64,000 bases of DNA from contig VFIW01000043.1 of the NCBI GenBank assembly GCA_006386115.1, forward strand, positions 124,001 through 188,000, written 5' to 3'. Position 1 is the stretch's first letter; each line of letters begins with the position of its first letter. Of this stretch, positions 30,497 through 39,790 are shown piece after piece. The notes below the pieces were generated by a model. It saw only the letters and a program-made list of their open reading frames with translations, made no database searches and was not told where the DNA came from. The position numbers were made by a program, and so were the translations under genes. Source of the stretch: Globisporangium splendens (Eukaryota > Oomycota > Peronosporomycetes > Pythiales > Pythiaceae).

Positions 30497-31149
30497 GGTC
30501 GCTTCTGTGGTAAGGAGGCAGCAAGCGCGCTTCTGGGGAACTTCGACGTGCGCGCGATGGTTCGGGCTGTGGTGGTGGAGAGCCGCGTGAGCCGAGTGGT
30601 GGAGAGGGGGAAGGAGCGCGATCGACCTGCTTTTGGCAAATGCAAGCAGGTTTTGATAAACTACCAAACAGCATATACTTTGAGGGGAGTTCTGTGGTGT
30701 GAGTGAGTGAGTGGCACACACTCCGACACAGACTATCTGTCGTGTCGACGCGTTTCGAACCTCGCGATCCACGATCAGCACTAGCTGCCTGCTCAGTTCT
30801 GCTGGTCTAGGCGACTCGAATATCATGCGCCTGCAAAGCTGACCATGCGCAAATGTGGGGTCTGTTTATTTTGTTGTGTGTTTTTTGTGTTGCTTCTGAT
30901 GGACATCTCCACATGGCGGGCAAGATGGGGGCCATTGTATCATGGTGACAGCGTGTGGCGACATGTCACGCCTGTGTACGCGCTGCTGGATACGAGTATC
31001 GGCCATGTGCATATGGTCAGCATGCTGCTACCACTAGAGCGCATAAATGAATCAAATTCCTTCAATGAAACACCGCGAGTATTGTCTATCTGATGTGGAC
31101 GTTTCTGATGACACTTTGCGAATGCACCAGTCTTTCTGTGGCTCTCGCT
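30497..31149. other. Intergenic region holding repeat copy A
   Basis: 653 bp between the PRPP synthetase start and the TRAP1 stop, both genes on the minus strand. Apart from the repeat I see no gene. Confidence 0.4.
30705..31027 (+). repeat. Dispersed repeat, copy A (inverted relative to copy B)
   Basis: 323 bp that aligns along its whole length with 54826-55149 on the opposite strand, with one 1-bp indel, 20 transitions and 2 transversions (about 93% identity). The first 240 bp (30705-30943) contain only two substitutions and the indel; the last 84 bp contain 20. The proximal end begins GAGTGAGTGGCACACAC and lies 209 bp upstream of the PRPP synthetase start. No terminal inverted repeats, target-site duplication or LTR ends are obvious. 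Both copies keep a short frame from 30845 (MRKCGVCLFCCVFF...). Confidence 0.85.
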
Positions 31150-33715
31150 TTATTCCGACTTCTTGGCGAGACTCTGCTCCAAGAGCTCGCCGAGGATGTC
31201 GTTGAGGCCAGTGAGCAGCGTGCGACCGTCGTCGACGAGACCAGCAGCGACCGTCGCGTTCGTGTAAATCTAGGTCAAACAATTTCAAAAGCAAAGTTTA
31301 GTTCACAAGTTTCGACTTGGAGAATGTCACCAAGTCAAGCATACCTGGCGAGCCACTTTTTCAGCGAGCGAGTTGTTCACTTGACGAAGAGCGTTCAGAT
31401 CCACGATAATGCGGTGGCTTGGGTTGACCTCCATCACGTGCTTGTTGAGGCCGCTCATGTCTTGGCCCGTGCGGTCGTTCACCATCGCCATCATCTTGCG
31501 GATCGACGCCGACTCGAACTCAGAAATGATCGCTGGCGAGTCGCTCAATCGTGAAGTAAACTATCACCAACGACACAAATCGCATCAGAAACCTGATACC
31601 AACTCAAAGACTCACTAAGATCGCACATCGTCCGTCCACGCAACGCACCTTGACTTCCTTGACACTGTTTTCAAGCGTCAGCTTCAACCACGCGCCAAAC
31701 AACTGCTTGTCGTCTTCAGAGAGCTTCTTCGCCGAGGCGTCCTCAGCGTCTTCGATGTCCAACTTGGCGTTTTCAGCAGACACAACCTTACGGCCATTGA
31801 ATTCGCCCACATTGGTCATGACAAAGTCGTCGATTGGGCTGTACACGAACAACACTTCCTTGTTGGTTTTCCTACACAGACAAACACAATAGCGTCAGTT
31901 GTCAGCACGGGGACAGCAAACATGGTGATTATTCGGTAGTGCGCCACCGGGCAACGTACTTGAATGCCTCAAAGTATGGAGACGCTTCAGCGATCGCACG
32001 GCTTGGAGCGCACAGGTAGTAGAGTTCGTTCTGGTCAGGCGACGCGCGGGAGATGTATTCATCCAGCGTAGTCAACTTGTCAGCTTCCAGTTGGCTCGAT
32101 TCGTAGCGCAAGAGCTTCGCCAGCGAGTTCTTGTTCTGGAAGTCGGTGCAGATACCTTCCTTGATGAACTGACCAAACTCCTTGAAGAACTTCTCAAACT
32201 TTTCTGGTTCCTTAGTCGACTATTATGCACAATGCAGCACAAACAAGGAGTATGCATCGTCAAAGGTCGTCCATCTCTCGTAGCAGGGAATGAGTCTTAC
32301 ACAGACTTACCTGTTGTTCCAAGAATCGGATGATGCGTCGGGTCAGCACATCCTTGATCTTCAAGATCAAACGGCTGTCCTGCATCTTTTCACGCGACAA
32401 ACTGAGTGGAAGGTCTTCACTGTCGACGACACCACGGATGAAACGCAACCAGTCTGGGAGAATGTCTGGCGAGTTGCGTTCGATGAGCACCTTGCGCGAG
32501 TAGAGACTGACACCAGGTTCCAGGCGAGCGTAGCCGAACTTCTCCGAGTGGGACGAGCCGATGAAGAAAAGCGTCTTGAGTTCAATCGGAGCATCCGCCT
32601 TGAAGATGATACGGTACGCTGGCTCATCGAACGCATTCGCAATGAACTTGTAGAACTCGGTGTACTCTTCGTCGGTCACTTCGCTTTCACTCTTGGTCCA
32701 CAGCGCTTGCACGGTGTTGACCGTTTCGCCATTGAGGATGATCGGGAACGACACAAAATTCGAGTAGCGACGAATGATTGACTCCACACGAGCAGCGGTA
32801 CCGTAGTCCTTGCACGATTCCTTCAGGTGGATCACGATCTTGCTACCACGCGAGACGTCCGACGCAGCGGCAACCTCGTACGAGCCACTGCCGTCCGAGC
32901 TCCACACGTGGCTTTCGCTGCCAGAGACCGATTGCGAAAACACTTCCACCTTGTCGGCGACCATGAACGCCGAGTAGAAACCGACACCGAACTTACCAAT
33001 GATGCCCGTCAACGCATCTCCGGTTTCCGATGGAGACTGTCGCAAAAATATAAATGCAAGCCAAGTTAAAACGCATGCTCGCATACACGGCGACGTCGCG
33101 CAATGCAAACTAGCGTACCTTTTCCTTGAGCTGTTTCAAGAACGCCTTCGATCCCGAACGCGCGATCGTGCCGAGGTTCTCGATCAATTCGGACTTGCTC
33201 ATGCCGACACCCGTATCCATGATCGTCAACGTGTTCTCGGCTTCGTTGGTCGTGATCACGATCTTTGGCTCCAACTCTGGGTCCTGGACGCTCTGACCCG
33301 CGGCTTGCACGTGACGCAGCTTCTCCAACGCATCCGACGCATTCGAGATCAGTTCACGGATAAACACCTCCTTGTCCGTGTAGATCGAGTGCGTCACAAT
33401 GTCCAACAGCTGACGCGTCTCGGCTTGGAACTCATGGCGATCACCTAGTCGTAGATCAACAGCATTGCAGCCACAACCAGACGAGTTTAATCTCCATGTA
33501 ACGTCCATTTTAGAGGGTTAATACGCAAAAAAAAGAAGCTCACCTTTGTGCTCGGTGCTGGTGCTCATCCTGCACGCGCTCAGGTGCTGGAATGCAGGCG
33601 CAAGGTTCGCGTTTTTGAACGCGCGTACGGGCGCGATGGCCTGGCGCTGGAAGGCATGGCTGCGGGTGCTGCTGGACGCGCGGCGCGCGAGGCGTTGGGC
33701 GGCAGCTCGCATCAT
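31150..33715 (-). CDS. TRAP1: Mitochondrial HSP90 chaperone TRAP1
   Basis: ATP-dependent dimeric chaperone of the mitochondrial matrix. Minus-strand exons: 33544-33715, 33119-33444, 32311-33036, 31960-32219, 31649-31872, 31345-31560, 31150-31269, about 680 residues. The start [12 protein letters not shown] is a good matrix presequence. GHKL ATPase motifs are intact: [42 protein letters not shown]. The middle domain ([19 protein letters not shown]) and C-terminal dimer domain ([30 protein letters not shown]) follow. TRAP1 rather than cytosolic HSP90 is indicated by the missing charged linker and MEEVD tail. The join between exons 4 and 5 is one base out of frame as given (see findings). It diverges from the D-LDH gene. 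Confidence 0.93.
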
Positions 33716-34480
33716 CGTGGAGGCAGAAGCTTCTCGAAAATCCGAATGATGCGCATGCGATGTGTGCGACTTTGCACGGACACCAAGCACGCAGCAGTAC
33801 CGTACTGCATCTCAATATGGCAACATTATCGCCCCTTATTTCGCAACAGACACCAGAGCTGCAAAAGACACCATCTGCACAATCTGGACTGTGGGATTAG
33901 TCGAGTCGCAAAAGAACCACCAACTGAACTCTCGAGACTGTGGCATCAGCCACAGCCATGATTTGCCAGCGTATTCAAGTGCTGAGACGTGCGTGTTTAC
34001 CATTCGCCACCGACGCGTCAGTGGCATCAGCCAATTTCACAAGCACCAACTGTGTGATGCAGGGACCGACTTCGAACCCAGCGGAAGGAAGCGCCTCCAT
34101 GTAGCATGCGCTGGCGCATTGTTGTGTGTGCAAGTGAGCGCCACGCGAACCTTCCTTTCCTCTCTCCTGTCCTGTGCAGGTGGACCTGTGTGTAGTGGCA
34201 GGTCCCATCGCATCGCTGGAAACGCAAGGTTCGCTCGAAATCCTTTCACTCAGCGTGACTGTGAGACTGGACTGTCGTCACAAAGAAGCTACTCGAACTC
34301 AATCATGCCCCTCATCCAGCAACCTAAACTTTGGATTCTAGTCGACTCGGTGTGAGTTGCTGAATGCGAGCGGATTCCAACGTGCTTGAAGTCGCGTTCA
34401 TCATTCCAGTCCGGTGTGAGAAAAGCGCTCACAATCCCATTCGCGTCCAAGCACCAAAGGCATCAAGCAACAGCAGCGTC
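33716..34480. promoter_or_regulatory. Divergent promoter, TRAP1 / D-lactate dehydrogenase
   Basis: 765 bp between two mitochondrial genes. The 13-mer GTGGCATCAGCCA occurs twice, at 33940-33952 and 34021-34033; the first lies in a 7-bp hairpin (33938-33944 with 33949-33955, loop ATCA) and the second runs into a CCAAT box (34031-34035). No gene is supported here. Confidence 0.4.
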
Positions 34481-36487
34481 ATGTGGACCCTCCGCCTCGC
34501 CAAGCGCGCTTCTTCTTCTTCTTCTTCTTCTTCCCGACAGGGCGCCGCGCTCTGGAAGACCACGCGCCACCTGAGCACACGCACGACGTCGCCCGAGACC
34601 ATCGCGGCGCTCAAGGAGGTGCTCGGCGACCGTTTGTCCACGGCCAACGCCATCCGAGAGGTAATCATCACACATGTAGTGGAATGCGAGCGTGCGGCAT
34701 ATGTGGCTGATTCTATTCTTTTTGTTTGTCTACTGGATTTGTGCAGCAACACGGCACGGACGAGTCGTACCATGCCGTCGCGCCGCCAGATGCGGTCGCG
34801 TTTGTGCAGTCGACCGAGGAAGTGTCGAAAGTGATCAAAATCTGCGCTGCAGCACGCACGCCAGTCATCCCATTTGGCGCCGGCTCGTCACTAGAGGGAC
34901 ATATTTCGGCGACCTACGGTGGCGTGTCCATTGACTTGACGGGCATGAACAAGATCCTATCGGTAACCAAGTGGTGTTGTTCATTATTGCATGCCTTTTG
35001 AATATTGACTGACAGTATTGCTGCTGTTGTAGGTTGAACCTGAGAACATGAGTTGTCGCGTGGAAGCTGGTGTCACACGTGAGCAGCTGAACGTGAATTT
35101 GCGCGCCACGGGACTCTTTTTCCCTGTCGATCCGGGTGCAAATGCTACGCTTGGTGGCATGGTCTCGACCAATGCGTCCGGCACCACCACCGTTCGGTAT
35201 GGTTCTCCATCCTGTTGTTGATCTTGATTCTGTTGGATGGAATATATGCACTGACGTTCGGACAAATGTGCTGCAATTGTGTTTAGTTACGGCAACATGA
35301 AGACGAATGTGATGGCGTTGACTGCTGTTATGCCTGACGGAAAGATCATCAAGACGGGATCAAAGTACGTAGTCATGTATTTTTTAGTTTAGGATGTAGC
35401 AAGTACTGATGTGGTCGCATTGTCCTTTTGTTTGTTTGTTTGTTTCTTGCAGGACGCGAAAGTCGTCTGCAGGCTACGATCTCACTCGCCTGCTCATTGG
35501 ATCAGAGGGAACCCTCGGTATCGTGACGGAGGTACGTGCACTACTTCCACGCAGCGAGTGTCATCGATCGTCTTGCACTGATGTCTTCCCTTCTATTTTG
35601 TAGGCGGAATTGCGCTTGTATGGCATTCCTGAGGCCGAGAAGACCATGATTTGCTCGTTCCCGACCATCAAGAACGCGGTGGACACCTGTGCTGCGGTTA
35701 TGCAGATGGGCATCCCCGTTGCGCGTATGGAGCTGATGGATGAAAACGCCGTCCAAGCCATCAACAAGTACTCGAAGCTGAACAACCCTGTGCGACCGTC
35801 GCTGATCATTGAGCACCACGGTTCGCCAGGCGAAGTCGAGGAGCAAAGTGCGATTGTGCAAGAGCTCGCGACGGACTTCGAAGCGCAAGATATCGAGTTG
35901 GCGACCTCTGCAGACGAACGCAAGAAGCTGTGGAGCGGCCGCCACTCCGCGTGGTACGCTACGATGTCGGAGATGCCAGGAAGCCGCGGGTTGTCGACCG
36001 ATGTGTGTGTTCCAATGTCGCGACTTGCTGATGTCATCGTGGAAACTCAGGAAGACTTGCGCAGCTCCAAGTTGTTTGGCACAATCGTCGGGTACGTCAT
36101 ATCATGTGATCTATGTCCTATTTGAGTGATGCAGCGTGGTCTAATGGGTCTTGGTGTGTCGTATTGCATGTTCACAGTCACGTTGGCGATGGCAACTTCC
36201 ACGTCATGATTCCATTTTTCAACAACAACGAGGCACTCATGACCCAGGTGAAGAAGTTCTCGGATCGATTGGTAATGCGAGCACTTCGAGCTGAAGGCAC
36301 ATGCACGGGTGAGCACGGCATCGGCAATGGCAAGATGGACTACCTGCAAATCGAGCACGGCGACAGTATTGGCGTGATGCTCGCGATCAAAAACGCGGTG
36401 GACCCTCTCAATATTATGAACCCAGGCAAGATCTTCTTTGGCAACGCCCACGACGCAAGCAAGACGTACGGCGGGGCGCAAAGCTAG
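34481..36487 (+). CDS. Mitochondrial FAD-linked D-lactate dehydrogenase
   Basis: Oxidises D-lactate (or D-2-hydroxy acids) to the keto acid, passing electrons to cytochrome c. Exons 34481-34660, 34747-34962, 35033-35196, 35287-35364, 35453-35531, 35604-36091, 36178-36487; phases agree, 504 residues. The presequence ([14 protein letters not shown]) carries a serine run coded by a CTT repeat. FAD-binding PCMH motifs: [18 protein letters not shown] near 102, [51 protein letters not shown]. The cap-domain C-terminus has [25 protein letters not shown] and [12 protein letters not shown]. These fit DLD1/LDHD better than glycolate oxidase GlcD. Short introns fall between FAD motifs. Confidence 0.95.
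34504..34532 (+). repeat. CTT trinucleotide run in D-LDH presequence
   Basis: About eight CTT/TTC repeats encode polyserine in the targeting sequence. The antisense reading is polyglutamate and not a gene. Confidence 0.7.
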
Positions 36488-36727
36488 AAGCAAGAGAAGT
36501 ACATGCATGGGGTTGGATTCGTGTAGCAGTAGAGAGCCACTGCTGTGCTTGTCTTGAATTGAATAAAATGGTGTGACAGTGTTGCAATACTATTGTCAAA
36601 TTATGCTGTGCACAATGTTGCAATTATTAGAAACAAGTACAGTGCATTCTGGTTATAAGATCGAAATGTAAATGGTACTTATAAGAGCATATCGCTGCTC
36701 TCTTTGTAGCATGAGCTTAGTGACAAA

Positions 36728-37158
36728 ATGGAAGCGACACCGAGCAGCTCGGCTGCTGCGGCGGCAGCGCGGCGCAGTGCGGAGCTCCCTGGCGACATGA
36801 AGCTCTTCATCAGCCGCTTCGGCTCGGGCGAGTCGCCTGCAGTCGCGATCCCGTTGGAGCTCAAGATCCTGAGCGTGCTCGTCGTGCTCTTCCTCTTCCT
36901 GCTCTTCCTGATCATGGTGCTCTGGGACCGCTACGGCAAGGAAATCGGCGAACTCTACACGCCCAGCGCGGCTTCCGATACGAATGGTACCGTGGGGATA
37001 TGGTGCATTGGCGCTTTATTCATTTTTATCAAACTGAATACGGATTTGTGATTGTGAATATAGCGGAAGTGAACGTGAACGACGTCGCCGACGAATACAC
37101 CGTGTACCAGAAGCTGCCCACGTTCTTTTACGAGTACACGCAAAAGAAGCGCCGCTAA
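36728..37158 (+). CDS. Small single-pass membrane protein, unknown
   Basis: Exons 36728-36986 and 37064-37158 give 117 residues. An alanine/serine-rich N-terminus and a basic segment (DMKLFISRFGSGES) precede one strong hydrophobic helix (LSVLVVLFLFLLFLIMVLW, about residues 48-66). The remaining tail is polar and ends VYQKLPTFFYEYTQKKRR. The dibasic KKRR at the C-terminus could be an ER or nuclear-envelope retention signal. I do not recognise the family. It follows the D-LDH gene in the same direction by 240 bp. Confidence 0.65.
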
Positions 37159-37254
37159 ATGCGACTTGCTAGCCGCGTTATGTACACTGAATATACGCAG
37201 ACCTCAATATCCTTGGCTGCGAATGCATTGAGCGGAAATGCTTGCTGTTTGTCT

Positions 37255-37974
37255 TTAGCCCATGAGCTTGGCGATGTCGCTGGAGCTGGCGATTTCCTTG
37301 GGGGTCTTGCCCAGTTTATTCCGCGCCGGCGTCGCTGCGCGTGCCTCCACTAGCGCCTTCACGATCGGAGCAAAGCCGCCGCGCGCAGCGAGGTGCAGCG
37401 CCGAGTTGCCCTCCGAGTTGACCTGGTTCACGTTGGCTTCGTGATCGATCAGCTTTTCGACGACCGTCAGGTGACCCGCATTCACGGCTTTCATCAGCGG
37501 CGTCACGTCCTGTTTGTTCAGCGCGTTCACCTTTACGCCGGCGTTCAACAGCAGTGTGATTGGGTTCAGGATGCCTCGCGATGCTGCGAAATGCAACGGT
37601 GTGTTGCCTGCATCGTCCTGGACCTCGACGTTGGTGCCGAGCTCAATCAGTCGCGCCACGACCGGCAGTCGCGACTGGTTCACGGCGTGGTGAATCGCGC
37701 GCATACCGCCGAAGCTTGCCACTTCCAGGTCCCCACCGCTCGCGGCGAGATATTCCATGACTTCGACGTACCCGTTCCGCGCCGCCCAGATCAGCGGCGT
37801 GCATCCGTATGGGTCCTTCACGTTCACATTCGACGGAACAGCAGGTTTGGCCCCCTCTGCGGTATTCGCGGGCGGCTCCACGAGCGTCTGCAGTAGTTGG
37901 AGATTGCCCACCGACGCCATCTTGAACGGGTTCGTGTCGATCTCTGGGATCTCGAACTTTGGTGCTGGCGCCAT
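37255..37974 (-). CDS. Ankyrin-repeat protein
   Basis: 240 residues from the ATG at 37974 (MAPAPKFEIPEID). Six or so ankyrin repeats run through almost the entire chain: YGCTPLIWAARNGYVEVMEYL, MRAIHHAVNQSRLPVVARL, GNTPLHFAASRGILNPITLL, DVTPLMKAVNAGHLTVVEKL, GNSALHLAARGGFAPIVKAL, and a last half repeat. No other domain is seen, so it is probably a binding adaptor of unknown partner. The frame stays open upstream to about 38050, so a 5' ex tension or a small upstream exon is possible. It is head-to-head with a second ankyrin gene at 38237. Confidence 0.85.
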   Translation of the reverse strand: MAPAPKFEIPEIDTNPFKMASVGNLQLLQTLVEPPANTAEGAKPAVPSNVNVKDPYGCTPLIWAARNGYVEVMEYLAASGGDLEVASFGGMRAIHHAVNQSRLPVVARLIELGTNVEVQDDAGNTPLHFAASRGILNPITLLLNAGVKVNALNKQDVTPLMKAVNAGHLTVVEKLIDHEANVNQVNSEGNSALHLAARGGFAPIVKALVEARAATPARNKLGKTPKEIASSSDIAKLMG

Positions 37975-38236
37975 ATTGACAGCACGCAACAGAGGTCCTC
38001 CTGGTGGGTAGAGGTGATCGTCGGGATTCAACTGCCTGAAGAGCCGAGGAAATCTGCATGGGACGCTTCACATGACACCGACCACACGCGAGTTGCACAA
38101 AAAATAGTCTCCGCCGTTATCAGAGGAACGGAAAAAGGCAGAAACGGCTGCCTGGGATGCAGTTTACGGATTCTTCTTCTTCGTTGTCACTTTGCCTTTT
38201 CTGCTCTTGGCGGCATCATCCAGCGTAGCAACAGCC

Positions 38237-39738
38237 ATGAACAACACGGTGATGCCACCAGATGCGTTCTTTCTTCATGCTACCCGGAGCGTCGATCTCC
38301 GACAAATGGAGAAGCTTCATGCAGAGTATGGCGACGATTTCCTCGCCGCTGTTGACACCAAAGACCATGTACGTCACGTGTGCGTATCCATACATTGATA
38401 GCTTGTCTCTGCCGTGATTTCGAGTATTGCTGATTCGCAGTTGACAACGCAGAACGACACACATGTCCATATCGCAGCGCGTGGCGGTCACCTGTTCCTC
38501 CTGAAGTGGCTGCACAAGCACGGCATGACGATCGATGCGCCGAACAACCTGGGTGACACGTGTGCGCACGAAGCCGCGCTCTGGAGCCATCTTGGTATCT
38601 TGGAGTGGCTGTATCAAGAGACTTCGTTTGATGTCTTTGCTGTCCGGAACCGCAAGCTGCTTTCCGTGTTTCACCACGCCGCAAATGCAGACCATCTGGG
38701 CATCCTGCAGTGGCTGCACCATCAGCATCCGGAAGGGATCTGGCACGAAGACCACAACGTGAGTTGTCTGAGCGTAAGAAAGAGCACAAATGACTCAGGG
38801 TTTGTCACGAAATAGTTGTCTTCCAGGCCAGCTCCGTCATCCACTACGCAGCGAGCAAAGGGACAAGACGCGTGCTCGATTGGCTCGTGCAAGTTGGAGC
38901 GAACATCCATGCGTCAAACAGCAAGGTATCAATGGAATCCGCGATCACGATTTCTCTGCAAGAAAGGACGGTGTTATTCTCTCACACACTGTTGCGCCGA
39001 ACTGCAATTTTCGTAGGGGCACACGCTTATTCATTCTGCTGCACTTGGAGGAAATGTCGACGCGCTGCAGTGGTGTGTTGACAACGGAATGGATATCAGC
39101 GCATTCGACACAGCTCTGGAGACGCCTGCGCATTATGCTGCGAGAAACCTTCGCCTCCGAGCACTTCTGTGGATCTTTGAGCATGGCGGCAAGCTTCAGC
39201 GGCAAAACAAGCAGGTATGAGACTTACTGAAGTGATTTTGCAACTACATCATGATTTTTTCGCACTAACCACGTTTCTGGAGCAGGGTCAAACTGTATTC
39301 GACATTCTCAGCCATGAACCAAAGTCCTACGACGACTTTCAACAGTTGATGCAGCACTCAGAGAGTACGTGGCCGCGCTGGTTTGCTGTGACATTGTGTT
39401 GCGTCTCGATAGTCATTATTACGTGTGTGAATGCTGCTTTAGGAAAAGCTTCCGAGGCTGGATTGTGGTCAAAGTGGAATGGGTACAGGACGACCTCGCT
39501 GACACTTGCGTCCCACAATCAGATCAAACAGGTCCAACACGACCTCACGACAACGCTGCTCGTCAGCCAAATCAGTTCATCTCGAGATGCTGTTGCACAT
39601 TTCCAGCAGCATCCGCATCTGTCGTCGCAGTTTAAGGTTCTTGTTGACCATGTTGACTTGCCCGAAGATCAAATCGCGCGCATTTTAGTGGTAAAAGCGC
39701 AACTCATGGACCGAGAGGAGACTCAAAATAACTGGTGA
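38237..39738 (+). CDS. Ankyrin-repeat membrane protein
   Basis: Exons 38237-38368, 38441-38758, 38827-38925, 39017-39214, 39286-39738, all phase 0, give 399 residues. Ankyrin repeats (THVHIAARGGHLFLLKWL, FHHAANADHLGILQWL, SSVIHYAASKGTRRVLDWL, GHTLIHSAALGGNVDALQW, TPAHYAARNLRLRALLWI) fill the first two-thirds. Their tryptophan-rich LLKWL/LQWL pattern is typical of oomycete and protist ankyrin proteins. A membrane helix follows (WFAVTLCCVSIVIITCVNAAL, near 275), then a soluble C-terminus. Introns fall at repeat boundaries. It is head-to-head with the ankyrin gene at 37974, with 262 bp between starts, but the two proteins differ in repeat type. Confidence 0.85.
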
Positions 39739-39790
39739 TAGATACGATCCGAGTCACGAGCCAGCAGTAGAAATGACAGACATTTCATCA

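Noticed and set aside
29957..30826. Longer PRPP synthetase start reaching into repeat copy A
   Set aside because: The extra residues are translated repeat DNA that matches copy B, where no such gene follows; the ATG at 30496 gives a normal targeting sequence.
30705..31027. Repeat as a solo LTR or MITE
   Set aside because: No TG...CA ends, no terminal inverted repeat and no matching flanking duplication could be seen, so the class is left open.
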